Origin: Panulirus ornatus
Lineage: Eukaryota > Arthropoda > Malacostraca > Decapoda > Palinuridae
Assembly: GCF_036320965.1 (NCBI RefSeq)
Contig: NC_092225.1
Location: forward strand, 1,423,756 to 1,487,755
Reading direction: 5' to 3'
DNA: 64,000 nt
In this document: positions 44,890 through 58,084 of the stretch, piece by piece
How positions within the stretch are numbered: the first letter of the stretch is position 1
Layout of the letters: every line of letters starts with the position of its first letter
The notes under the pieces: generated by a model
Told to the model about the DNA's origin: nothing
Databases searched by the model: none
What the model saw: only the letters and a program-made list of their open reading frames with translations
Translations under genes and position numbers: made by a program

Positions 44890-45749
44890 TGGGGGTCAAG
44901 TCGATTGGGAGTTGAGCTTGAATGGAGAAAAACTGGAGGAAGTAGGATGTTTTAGATATCTGGGAGTGGATCTGGCAGCGGATGGAACCATGGAAGCGGA
45001 AGTGAATCATAGGGTGGGTGAGGGGGCGGAAATCCTGGGAGCCTTGAAGAGTGTGTGGAAGTCGAGAACGTTGTCTCGGAGAGCGGAGGTGGGTATGTTT
45101 GAAGGAGTAGTAGTTCCAACAATGTTGTATGGTTGCGAGGCGTGGGCTATGGATAGAGTTGTGCGCAGGAGGGTGGATGTGCTGGAAATGAGATGTTTGA
45201 AGACAGTATGTAGTGTGAGGTGGTTTGATCGCGCAAGTAATGAAAGGGTAAGAGAGATGTGTGGTAATAAAAAGAGTGTGGTTGAGAGAGTAGAAGAGGG
45301 TGTATTGAAATGGTATGGTCACATGGAGAGAATGAGTGAGGAAAGATTGACAAAGAGGATATATGTGTCATAGATGGAGGGAACGAGGAGAAGTGGGAGA
45401 CCAAACTGGAGGTGGAAGGATGGAGTGAAAAAGATTTTGAGCGACCGGTGCCTGAATATGCAGGAGGGTGAAAGGCGTGCAAGAAATAGAGTGAGTTGGA
45501 ACGATGTGGTATACCGGGGTTGACTTGCTGTCAGTGGATTGAACCAGGGAATGTGAAGCGTCTGGGGTAAACTACGGAAAGTTTTGTGGGGCTTGGATGT
45601 GGAAAGGGAGCTGTGGTTTTGGTGCATTATGCATGACAGCTAGAGACTGAGTGTGAACGAATGTGGCCTTTGTTGTCTTTTCCTAGCGCTACCTTGCTAA
45701 CGCGGGAGACAGCGACAAGGTATAATGAAAAAATGATAATGTTGATGAT
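44890..45749 (+). mobile_element. RTE-type LINE with 3'UTR deletion (R16)
   Basis: Starts at GQVDWE-like codons and covers LNGEKLEEVGCFRYLGVDLA to KRIYVS, where TAG interrupts at 45371-45373, then continues to the normal TGA. The 3'UTR joins TTTTCCTAGCGCTACC directly to TTGCTAACGCGGGAGACAGC, so the 240 bp between two CGCTACCTCGC copies is missing. The terminal stem-loop is kept (45687-45714). Confidence 0.88.
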
Positions 45750-45882
<133 letters not shown>

Positions 45883-47639
45883 TTCACATTTCTCTGCCGT
45901 TTCCCATGATAGCTTCAGAACAACGAGGACTGCCTCACTCGCTCTCAAGCTGCCGTGTATAATGGCAGGATCAATTCCTAGGCGCAAAAACCTGTCTACG
46001 TCTTTCCAGTACACACTAGATCTAAATCCTTGTGAGCACAGCGAGCACACACACTGAAACAACCCACTGGTAGTCAACACCAAATGCTCATCCGTGTGAT
46101 TAGGTGCAGCCGAGCGTGATTACCAGGAGATAAAAGTCTCTATTGCCGCTGGCGTGTCAGTCTGCTCCAGTCGCTCCCTTGCAATTAGAAATGACGTCGA
46201 GGCTTAGCCAGCGTTAGCTGCACACGTGAGTGTAGTAGGTGCTGTGTTTGACTAACACACACACACACACACACACAGGGTTACAGTGGCATTCAATGGA
46301 CAAATATAGCTGGTTTTTTTCGGGAAAACATTATAGTTTGTTAAAAAAAAATTTTGATGAAAATGTTTCTGGGAAAAGAAGCCTTTCAGCTACACCAGGA
46401 TCATTATCACGTCTGGAGTGACTGATCTTAACTGAGTCGAAATATTTCCTCAAACTAAAACTTTCCTCGTGCCTGGATCATCTAATTATAAAATATTTCA
46501 TAATATGGGAAATAATTGCTCGACAATGCTGAGAAGATGTTTGTACATTTACTTCCCTCAGACTCGCACAGTGAGTAAAACGAACACGAGTTAACACACC
46601 TCAGGGAGAGGCTTCGGTCGCGTGACCAAAGGTCCGGCGACCACTCCATCTGAGGCTTTTATGCTGGTAAAGACGCTTAAACAATGATAAATGGCTTGGC
46701 CCTTCGACCCCAAGTAGTCTCTGATGATCCAGAGAGACCTCGACACTCCGTCAGCAGTAGAGACATCAGGATATCGTACTATCAGAGTAAATGATGGAAA
46801 CTTCTGTCTCATCCACAGGACTTTCAAGATCCTGGAGTATGATTCAAAACACAAACCTTAGATTAAGGACAGATATTTCCTTAAAATAGATGTGAATGTG
46901 TGTACGACTGATGTGCAGAAGAAGTGAGTTTTTAGACCCGTGAAGTGAGTGCTTGAGAAACTGGTGGTCCTTACTCATAGAATCGCGGGCACGAAGTTCG
47001 ACAACGCTCAAGTACTTCAAGACTGTCCCGGATGTGTGTGCGTGGACGACGTCACTTTTGCTGGTCACCTCCTGCCACGGGAACAATTGTCTCTGATGGC
47101 TCGGTCTTAGTAATTCAGACACGTATTTGTGGTGTTATAGTGACGCCTAACGTTGTGAATATTCAGCCTATTCTGTGGTGTGCAGCTGGAGCAATATAAC
47201 ACTGTGGTACTGTGAGGATGGTGTGCCCAGTGTGTGGCTGGAGGAGAGAACTGTGGGCCTCACCTGGTTCTGTAGTGATGAATAAGAATGTGAAAGAAAT
47301 CAAGCACTGTGCCACATGAATCTTCGTTGTTTCGTAAGTAGTTTTTCTTTTGTATTTAAATCGGATAATAATTCATTCGTTTATAGAGGATAAGAGAATC
47401 ATATAATCCTTCAGAGTTACCGGATGCACTGTGTGAATGTAGATGTTGAGACCTTGCTTGACTCACATTTTGGCAAGTTACGTTTCACCGCCCGTCAACA
47501 GTCGCCAGTGTTGCAACACTTTGTTTACATCTCTTATTACTCTTTTTTATGACGATGATAACTACTACTGTGATTTTATCTCATGTGTACATAGGTTGTG
47601 GTAATGACGGTCAACAAGCCAGCCACGTCATAATCAGTA
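45883..47639. other. Unassigned sequence
   Basis: A short (CA)n lies at 46255-46277. Minus-strand frames of 87 and 92 codons (46591-46854, 46844-47122) have ordinary composition but no motif I know and no clear splice context. Nothing else recognised. Confidence 0.45.
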
Positions 47640-47689
47640 ATGTTTTCTCAGCTTGGACGAGTTTTGATCACGTGAGCACGAATGTACAG

Positions 47690-47815
47690 CCCTCTGGCAT
47701 GATGGACGTGATCTTTGGCCTTACCATAAAGGGGTCAGGTCAAAGACCAGGCTATCATGACCAGAGAGGTCGTACTGTCGTCCTCAGAGATCGTAGCGTC
47801 CTGCTCGAGGGATTA
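47690..47815 (+). mobile_element. Tandem-tailed SINE module (M4)
   Basis: GGTCAGGTCAAAGACCAGGC (47733-47752) then TATCATGACC, GAGGTCGTACTGTCGTCCTC and GTAGCGTCCTGCTCGAGGG. A TCTTTGGCC...GGTCAAAGA inverted repeat spans 47712-47746. The left part lacks a clear tRNA-like head. Confidence 0.55.
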
Positions 47816-47989
47816 AAGAAAAATAAACCCTAATAATATGATGACCGGCTGACTTATTAAGGATCTTAAATCTCTAGTGCGAGAGTGTGAACGTAACAGA
47901 GGGTTGTGTTGTCTTGCAGGTGAGTGTGGCTGTGGGCGCCGCGCCGGCCTACAGAGGGGTTCTTGATCACCCGGACGTTTAAGGTAAGG

Positions 47990-48785
47990 TACACGTCTCC
48001 CAGGGCACAGCAGCTCAACTCGATTCCTAGGTCGCAGGAGCTGCAGTTTAAGGTACGAGATTCCCAAGGTAATGGAGATATACCGTACGCACACGGCTCC
48101 CAGGGCACTAGAGCTACGCTGTAAGGAATTCGGCTCCTAGGGCACAGGAGCTGCACTGTAAGGCATGTAGCTCCCAGGGCACAGGAAATTAACTGTAAAG
48201 CATCACTGTAATGTAAGGTAGGAGCTACACTGTAAGGTAAGGTAGGAGCTACACTGTAAGGTAAGGTGAGAGCTACACTATAAGGTAAGGTAGGAGCTAC
48301 ACTGTAAGGTAAGGTAGGAGCTACACTGTAAGGTAAGGTAAGAGCTACACTATAAGGTAAGGTAGGAGCTACACTGTAAGGCAAACGGATGAAAGTACAG
48401 GAGCTACACTAAGACACACGGCTCCCAGGACAGAGGAACTACACCGTCAGGCACGTGAATCCCAGGCACTGAAATACACTGTAAGACAAGTGGTTCCCAG
48501 GACACAGGAGATGCATGCGTTTTCTTAGGCACAAGAGTTACGGTACTCTGTAAAGCATGTGACTCCCAGGGTACAGGGGCTACTGTACACTGTAAGGCAT
48601 GTTTTCCCCTAGGCACGTACGCTGGCACTGTCAGGTATGCGGCTACTAGAGCATAGGAGATACACTGTACGGCATGCGGTCCCCTGGGCATGGGAGCTAC
48701 ACTGTATAACAAGTGACTCCCAGGGTATAGAAACTGCAATCCCAGGCATGTAGCTCCCAGGATACAGGAGCAACACTGTTCTTGT
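47990..48785. repeat. Degenerate minisatellite with a 24-bp core array
   Basis: The outer parts repeat GGCTCCCAGGGCACAGGAGC / TACACTGTAAGGCATG at about 36 bp. The core 48215-48385 holds about eight regular 24-bp units, GGTAGGAGCTACACTGTAAG plus GTAA. Each core unit carries AAGGTAAGG, a good match to the 5' splice-site consensus. The 172-codon minus frame (PTLPYSVA repeats) is a by-product of the unit length. Confidence 0.85.
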
Positions 48786-50639
48786 GAAGCATAACCGTAT
48801 ACTCGGGAATGATGTCACCATGAGAGGATGGTTGTGAAAGTTGCTGTGGAATTATATCAAACTTTGTCTCGTGTGCTTCGTAAAATCTGTTGATGGTAAT
48901 CAGTGTACTTGGTAATTATCATATGACCACATTAATATTCAGTATGATGTGTTGCTCAGGAAAATTTCTTCCTGGTACAGATATCACCATGGCGACCAGA
49001 TGCGCTCGTTCAACCTGTCTCAATGGAGTGTAGATGAGGGAAAATATGAAATAAAAAAGATTAACTGCAGGAAATTTAATCTGGTACAGTGAACGTGCAC
49101 CATTTCTGAATAATCAGATGGTAGACTTATTGGCGAAGTAAGAAGACGTAAGAAGCGTTAGGAGGGTATACCCTTTGGGATCAGGTAGCAAACGTCAGCT
49201 GGTCAGTCATTTGGTTAACTATCATGCATGATTAGATTACTCAACACTCGATTACCTGTTTCTTGGATAACCAAGATGAAGCATTTCCTCTCATTTCTCG
49301 TGGAGAACACCAAGATTTTTCCTTATTACACCAGTATCTGCCACGTTTTCCTTCTGGATGGTAAACAGTAAATATGCTTCGGCGGTATGACCATGTTTGC
49401 AACAGTCCTGAACCTCAAGTGAAGGGGCTGGAATCTCGGGCACGGCGCTTGCTCCTTCAACGCTCCTCTATTCCCTGAGGATGGCAGATATTTCCTCTGG
49501 GACAATACAGTGATAAAGTACTTTCCTTGTGGCACCTTGTTTTTCGAGTTCTCTTAAGAAAATATTATGCTAGAAATGAGAACTTTGAAGAATGAAAGCT
49601 ACATTCAATTACTGCCCAAAATAAAGGGGTTTTGGATATTAGGTAAAAATATTGCGGGTTTAAATATAATCAATTTCGAACAAATGTGACGATCAGTCCA
49701 AACGTAACGTAATGGAGCGTAGTTTACAGTAGATTAAGTTAGCTTAAGTCAGATTTGAACGATCGTTTCTTGTTGTGTTTAGGTGGATGGATGATGGGCA
49801 ACTACGGAACGTAAGAACCGATGGATTCACCGTCCAGGTTCAGAGGGACGTGTCTTGATCAGTGACGCTGTAAGATTGTCCTTATCATGTTTACATCTGT
49901 GGTATTTCGGAACGTGGGATTAACATCCTCCAGAAGCGCACACGACACTGTTTGCTCTCGACTCGGGATCCAGTTTTGATACGTAATCTTGTGATTAACG
50001 GTACCATGCTCAAAGCCGAGATCCTCAGGTGAGCATGCCAGTAACTTGAGACTGTACAAGTCACCCAAGATCATTATAATCCTGTCCTCCTCATACCAGG
50101 ACAGCAGCTAGAAAGCTTTTCTTTAACACGAGTTGAAATCCACCAAAGACTGCCTGATCATCAAAAACTATGCCTGCATAATACTTTTTTTCTTTTGCCC
50201 AAATTTCTTTACTCATCTGTTTCCATTCCTAGTCCAGGACCACTAATTTTCTCACACTCGTGTATGACAACCTCACAACAAAATGAAAGCCAGTAAACGG
50301 TACTTTTCACAAAAATACTCAATTTAGAAACAACACCTTCCAAAGTTACTCCCCCTCCAGAAGACGTCACGCGAGCATATCTCACTATAACGGAACAATG
50401 GCGTGGCTGTCAATGTATCTCTTTATCTATGTGATCGAAATCATAACACAGAAACGGCATTACAGATTTTCTTTAAACTTGGTGTAAATGTTGGGTACGA
50501 CTAAAGACCATAAACCGCGCACTCTTCTGGTGCAATAATTCTCAGAAAATAAACCTTTTTTAGTCTACACATAATAGATTATGTCCAGCACAAGCCATCG
50601 CTGAGTAGGGATCAGGAAAGGGTATGTATGCCTTTTAGG
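48786..50639. other. Unassigned sequence
   Basis: No gene, RNA or repeat recognised. The longest frames are about 70 codons, none with motifs. Confidence 0.5.
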
Positions 50640-51135
50640 GAATGGGGGTCTGGGAAAGGAAGGCTTGTTCAGGGGAAAGGCTTGAGAAAGTGAAGGGAAG
50701 AGTATGTAGGTGGGATCGGAGGAGGGGAGGGTGGCTCACGGGTTGGGGTTCCTAGGAGGGGAAAGGCTGAGAAAATCAACCACATACATCTAAAGACTTA
50801 CACCATACGCTTGTACACACTTCAGTCTTCCTTTCCATTTCAGACTATCCCTTATCCTATCCTACCTCTTCTTTCTTTGCTCTAGTCATTGTATGAAAAA
50901 AAAAGAAACGCCTTGCGGGTCTAGAAGCCTGAGGAAAGAATGTCGTGCAAGAAGCAGGAGTTTCGGTGGAGGGAAGGGTATTGTAGGGTGTGGTGGTCGG
51001 GGTAAGACAGGGCTGTGCAGGGGATGGTGGTCGGCTAAGAAGATGGCCGTGTAGTAGGTAGGCATGGGGGGCACGGGAGGGTGGTGCATGTGGTAGGTTT
51101 TTTCGGGGGGGAGGGGGAGGAGGGTGCCGTGCGAG
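50640..51135. other. G-rich, partly repetitive segment
   Basis: 50620-50765 and 50940-51135 carry many GGG runs (GGGGGGGAGGGGGAGGAGGG at 51108-51127). Potential G-quadruplex sequence on this strand. No gene. Confidence 0.5.
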
Positions 51136-51541
51136 GGGTGAGGATTATCTACTAAGAGAAATGTTTATGTGGACAGCGTCTGGTCACTAAAGTGCTTAAA
51201 ATGATCGAAGCTTCGAAGCCGAGAATGGTCATAGCCTGAAAGCCAGGTATAAGGTTGGGCGAAGAAGTTAGTATAACAGATTATGTCGCAGGCGGAATTA
51301 GAAATTCTTAAGTGGTAACATTTGCGTCCGAGCTCCCGAGTGGATCGGACATATTGACAAAGGTCCACTGACAGCTGTAAACCGACGCTGCCTGGGCTGT
51401 GTACCATGTCTAGGGCACCACGTCTGGGGCAAGTGGTGGGCAGAAATCCGGGAAGTCAGTGGTTAGAGAAACAGCTTTATCAAGACGACCTGCAGCAGTG
51501 AATCTGAAGCAGGTGACTTGCGGTCAACTGCAAGGAATAAG

Positions 51542-52904
51542 ATGGACAATTTTCGGGAGGTAATCAGCAAGAAAGGAAAAAAGAGGTGGCGAGAGGCGGC
51601 GAAGAAGATTAAGGGGAGTGAAGGTGATGATGACGCTACGAATGATAAGAAAAAAGGAACGCTTACCCAAAAGGACGCAAAATTCAAACAGAAAACAAAC
51701 ACAGCAACATTCTCGAGACGGTATCGACGCGACGACGAACCCTGGTGGTGAAAACAGCTCAGGTAGGAGAGAGTTGTACTTCCCAAGTGATGTGCGTATG
51801 GCATTCCATGAGCAGTTGTTGTGGTCTGCTACACTGGGGAGGCAACATAAGGAGTTTGAGCCACTGTTTAAGGAAGGTCATGATAGGTCCCATTTGACTA
51901 TGGCTTGGGATGAAGAAGTCAAATTCCTGACGACGAAAGGGTTTGAGAATGTGATAATAACGATGAATGAGCACTCAGAAAAACACACTAAGGTGATCGT
52001 CTTTATGTAACCGGTTTTACTGGATACTGATTTCCTTCCAGACGATAAAGGTTTCGTTTGGGCGAAGCGACGCGAGGTTCGAGGTGAGTTGAAGAACCAA
52101 ATATTAGCTTTGGTGAAGGGAGACGTTCCTGAGAAAATATCCAACTCTGAAAACGGGTACAGAAGAAATGCTAAGTTTATTGAGCAACCGGAGTTCTGTT
52201 TTAAGAGCAGCAGGTGCGGTCATATGGTCTGGAAATGCCAGAATGAATATCGGTGTCGTTATTGTAAAGAAAAATTGGCTGTTGTGCCGTGTTACTGCAA
52301 CTATGGCGGCGCGCATAATGCGGGCTCCTCTCTTTGTAATAAGAGGCCACAGATGCGTGGTGCTCAGTACCAGGGCACTGGAGAGTCGCAGCAACAGAAA
52401 GGGGTGAATGAACAAGTAGTTACAGGAAAGACATCGACTCCTTCACCTGAGAACGTATGGAGGAAGAAGACAGAACAGAGCGATAAGTTGAAGACGACGG
52501 GAAGTAGTGCAAGGGTCACACCGATGTGCTAAGACACATAGTGAGGCAACTTACAGGTCCAGTGATGTGTTCAGCAAGATATTCATGTGCCTAAGATAAT
52601 GCTGCTCGTTTTGTGAATATAGAAAATGTGGGTGCTGAGCAAAATACAGGTAAGGTTAAAATTGTTAAAATTGTGTTAAATTGAGACAAACCTCCCACGT
52701 TGTGTGTGTGTGTGTGTGTGTGTGTTTGTGTGTTGGTGGGGGGGGGGGGATGTGGACATTAGGAAGGAGATAACCCGCAGTTGGTGTGGCATCCCCGAGG
52801 TATTGCATGACAGGCTACTGGCTCCAGTGAAAGACGTAATGGAAGAGTTTGCAGATGGGAATATAAGGTTCGTTTCTGTTGTTTGTGGGAAAAATGGCGA
52901 ATGA
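51542..52904 (+). pseudogene. ORF1, gag-like RNA-binding protein of the I-like LINE
   Basis: Starts MDNFREVISKKGKKRWREAA (ATG at 51542). After a frame change near 51740 it reads FPSDVRMAFHEQLLWSATLG and KHTKVIVFM, then TAA at about 52008. It continues KGFVWAKRREVRGELKNQIL, ALVKGDVPEKI and a cysteine-rich region (52190-52340): CFKSSRCGHMVWKC, CRYCKEKLAVVPC and GGAHNAGSSLC. The first knuckle has lost its second cysteine (C to S) and the second its histidine. The final part (52750-52904) reads VKDVMEEFADGNIRFVSVV and ends KNGE before TGA. It would coat element RNA. Non-functional. Confidence 0.7.
52702..52749. repeat. (GT)n-G10 tract inside the I-like LINE
   Basis: About 36 bp GT and a run of about ten G that interrupts the ORF1 region; most likely grew after insertion. 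Confidence 0.9.
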
Positions 52905-55900
52905 TAGTTTGAAAATTCTTCATGGAATGTAAACAGTTTACGATCCAGGACCACATAAGTCCACGCTCTTGCACTGCTGTATAAAGAGGATGCTAGAGCC
53001 CCCTACAAGAGGCTGGCGCGGAGTATGGCAGTGTGTTAACCTTGCGTGATGATCAGTGTTTCTGTTTACCAACTAATAAAGCAAACAATACTAGAGGTCA
53101 GCTGACAAAACAAACAATACTAGAGGTCTGATAAAGCATGATAGGAAACATGTACCGCTTGAATTGGTAACAGTTCACTAACACATTGGGACAGAGAATC
53201 TATGTGTTAAGGTTTACTTTCAAGGGAGGTCTGTGTGTATTGTTAACCTCTATATACACACCCTCAAAAGTTGGATACTGATGATATGCCCGGGTGTTTA
53301 TTCAACGATGTCATTGGTTTTGTTGGTGATCTTAATGTCAGACACGAAGTCCTGGATACTTTGGGTCTCCAGCAACATTAATGGAAGGAGATGGTTACAA
53401 TTTCTGGGGAATTTGATGGTACTGTAATGTTAGGTAATAATGAGTCTACTCATATACGTGGAGCAAGATTGGATTCTGCAGTTCTCTTCAATACATGTGG
53501 TATAAGAGCAAGTGCTGAGATAGTTAGGGATTTGTTTAGTGGCCATTTTGCATTATATGTCCGTGTACATGTTAACAATATACAGAAATTTAGTAAGCGA
53601 AAAAGATAATATTTGCTGGATGATAAACATAAAAACAGGAACTGATCACTACTGTGCATGACTGGTATGCAGGTTATAAACCAAAGGATGTTGACAGTTT
53701 TTTATCATTTAGTACATGTTATGTGGTTTGTGTTGAGGAAGAAGAGTAGTTGCAAAGGAGAAATGAATGACTGGAAACAAAGTTTGTATGTCAGAGATAT
53801 ATTGGTTCGGGCTGCAGTAGTCTCCTTAGAAAAGTACATAAAGACTGGAGTGAAGATCCAAATGACAATATATCAAGGAAGTGCACATAGAAATACGAAA
53901 ATATGTTCAGAAATTAAGCAAAAGGTGAGGAATAATCACCTGGACAGGCTTGTTGGGGAGAACTGCAAAACACAATAGCTTGAGTAATGTATAGAGAAGT
54001 AAATCAAGTGCGAGGTGTTTGAAGTTGGGGCAACATCCGTGCTAATCCAGAAGGTAGAGCTAAACGCTTTATTCGGAGATGGGCAAGAACGGCCAGTTTT
54101 GTGGAGTGCGGGCCTCATTACAAGAGTAAAAGTAGGTTCAGGAATCAATTAGTTCAATATACACTGGAGGATAAGACATATATTCCTATAAAAAGACGTG
54201 AGTTATTGTATGATAGTAAAACGGGCAGACCTACACCACCAGGAGGGGGTAGAGTAACATGGAATATTAACTGTACCGTTGCCACTGGGGAAGGGCCCTT
54301 GTAAACTTGTGTAGTGTATTTCATATATTTTAGGTTGTATTTCCCTTAAGTGGAAGAAAACGGTAATTGTGCAAATACCTAAAAGCAATGGAGATTTTCG
54401 TTCGATGTCCTTCAATTCTTGGTTTACCCAATTTACATGAGCTTATTAAAGGGAGGAGCACTCCTAACTGTGTTGTAAAGTGCTTGAATAACTCTGAGGA
54501 AACATGTAGAACGTTTGTAGATCTGAAATTGGCCACTGACAGGGCAAATAAAGATGTTCATACTTGAGAAACTTGTTAACATGGCGTCGCTGGGAAGTTC
54601 TTGAAATGGATTGCTGATTAACTACGTTGTAGAATGGCTAGAGTTGGGTTTCAAGGTTGTTATTTAGACGAGAGAGAGAGATGGAGTTGGTGACTCGACA
54701 GAGAAGTGTTTTAAGCTCTACTCCTTTTGATATACTAGTGAATATAATAGCTGGGTATGAATTTCCCGAAGACACCCAAGTTATATGCAGATGACATTGG
54801 CCTAAGGATACTTTCTGTAAGATGAGTTTTGTAATTAGTGAGGAAAAACTCAATATCAAGTTAAAAATTGTAAAAAAAAGAAAAGAGGATCAATATCTGA
54901 ATGAACCAAGGTTGAAAAAATTGATGTGTAAAAATGTCTTTGGATGCACGTAGGATATACATCCAGCAGTTGAGTTGAGTACGTGAGACCCATTGTCTTG
55001 GGAATGCATACAAAGGCCATTTACGACCTTTAAGAGCTTAAGCATAGAAGGGAAATAGCGGAGGCATTCCTGTTTTAAGGACGGTGTATATCAGTACGAT
55101 GCATTCAGTCACTGACTGTATAGGCAGCACTTATAATGTACTACATGAAGGTTATTCAGAAACAAACATGAATTCATTCAAAATGTAGCCATGAGAACTG
55201 TTCTAGGCTGCCCACAGAACACTTAAACTAAAATCATAAGAATTAAGTTAACTTTACCATGTACTAGACATAGCATAAAGGAAGTTGCTGTAACTGTTAC
55301 TGTAGCTTCCATTAGGAGAGCTGGAGATGAAACACTGTCTTGTGCAATGATGTGTTTAAGTGAAAGTAGAGATCTTGGATATTGTGTTCAGGTATACAAA
55401 GACAGTGTATTGTGTCATGAAGAAGGTTATAGTTTATAAACATTGTATTTCACTATAAATTTATCTAAGGTTTGGACTAAGGCAGGAAGAGTGCGTTTCA
55501 ATAGATTGTTTTTGCAGTTTGAGCGGAAAAAAAGATGATTGGCATACCAGTTATATACGATTTCTTTTTTGTATAGAAAACAAAGTTTTCCGAACGAAAC
55601 TCTGTACACACATATTGTGATGGATCAGTTGTAAGTGACGGCCTGACGGGATTGAGGTCTTCATGGAGGAATATCTTAGTAATGACAATTTCTCAGATGA
55701 AACAGTGAGTAAAAGAATTTGTGACAACACTTCATCCACATTGGCTGAACCACATGCAATTTGTGAAGGTCTTCAAGTTGCTGTAGAGAAAAGTAAAGAT
55801 GTATATCATCTAGTTGGCAGAGGAAGTGCACCGAAGCCTTGCGGAGTAAAAATCCACGTAGTCAATTATGTGTTGTTGGTATATGTGCACGACTGATGAT

Positions 55901-56060
55901 AGTACTGTAAGAAATGAAATGCAGTGTACAATATGTATGGATTTCATCACACGAAGGATTCATTTCAGCGAAGTAGCCAACAAATTGGCCAAAAAGCCAC
56001 AGAAAAAATGCATTTGAATATTCTTAGTAATATAAGTGTAAAATTGATAGAAAATTAAAT
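52894..56060 (+). pseudogene. ORF2, EN-RT-RNase H polyprotein of the I-like LINE
   Basis: The probable start ATG at 52894 overlaps the ORF1 stop by 11 nt. Endonuclease: MANDSLKILHGM, then FVGDLNVRHEVLDTLGLQQH (about 53310) and RLDSAVLFN...VRDLFSGHFAL (53465-53555; catalytic SDH is now SGH). RT: KTVIVQIPKSNGDF (54358), NCVVKCLNN and CRTFVDLKLATDRANKDV (motif A aspartate, about 54520), then LYADDIGLR (motif C, 54784). RNase H: DNTSSTLAEPHAICEGLQVA (55720-55780) and WISSHEGFISAKVANKLAKK (about 55940-56000). Multiple stops and frame changes. Domain names are from motif order, not a search. Confidence 0.7.
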
Positions 56061-56808
56061 GAAACAAAGAGAAGAAGAAGAGAAGAATGAAGACGTGTAA
56101 GAAGAGGCGTTACTGTCAGATACTATGAAAGATTACAACAATATTTGTATGTGTTACAAAATACCACTGTAATGTACGGGGTTAACATCTTGGATGTGTT
56201 GTAATGAAAATAAGACTGGAATAGAAATATTATTCCCTGATAAGTAGATAGACTGGTCAAACCTGCTATGTTAAATGAGTGATGCACACACGCTAGAACG
56301 TTATGTATTGGACGATGAAGAAATCCAGACATAGAGGAACAAAGAAAACATTGATCTAAAAGAACAAATTTGCCGAATGATTAATAATGACATAATTAAG
56401 ATGATTTATGCACGTCACAAAAAATATGCACCAACAGTGTGACATGTTTTCATGAGCCCCATAGAGGGATGACCAAAATGAAGATGGCTAATATGTGATA
56501 TTCATGTCAATATAGTATAGGTAACTCTTGCACTATGCACATCTTTCATCAGTGTTACAGCATTTCCATATTTCTTTTTTATATAAACCCCGTAGTGGAA
56601 TCATAGATGAAGGGGTGCAGTATACCATCCCGACCTTTTCATGTAAATTATGTCAATAAAATTTTTCAATTCCAATTTGATGGTAAATATTTAAAATGTT
56701 CCCAGTCGTGGGCAATGGGTCTTTAATGTGGTGCTTGCCAGTGATAAGGGTTTAGTAAATTTTAAATTTTTGGATTTTGAAATAAAAAGTTGGTGCTTTT
56801 CGCACATG

Positions 56809-58084
<1,276 letters not shown>

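Larger units (their letters stand above)
51480..56690 (+). mobile_element. I-like LINE with gag-like ORF1, EN, RT and RNase H
   Basis: A nearly full-length but decayed element, about 5.2 kb. Order: ORF1 with zinc knuckles, AP endonuclease, RT, RNase H, and a 3'UTR ending near a TCAATAAAAT polyadenylation-like signal (about 56652). This order, with RNase H after RT, fits the I/Nimb group rather than RTE or CR1. Stops and frameshifts occur every 100-300 bp. It also carries an internal (GT)n-G10 expansion at 52702-52749. There is no second copy in the window. Confidence 0.78.

Noticed and set aside
46591..47122. Two minus-strand frames as host exons
   Set aside because: Ordinary length for random sequence, no motif, and no convincing splice or start context.
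47866..48384. 172-codon minus frame of PTLPYSVA repeats
   Set aside because: The 24-bp unit is a multiple of three, so an open frame is expected without selection. No other domain is present.
51480..56690. Host gene with endonuclease or zinc-finger function
   Set aside because: The order gag-like knuckles, endonuclease, RT and RNase H, with pervasive stops, is that of a dead LINE.
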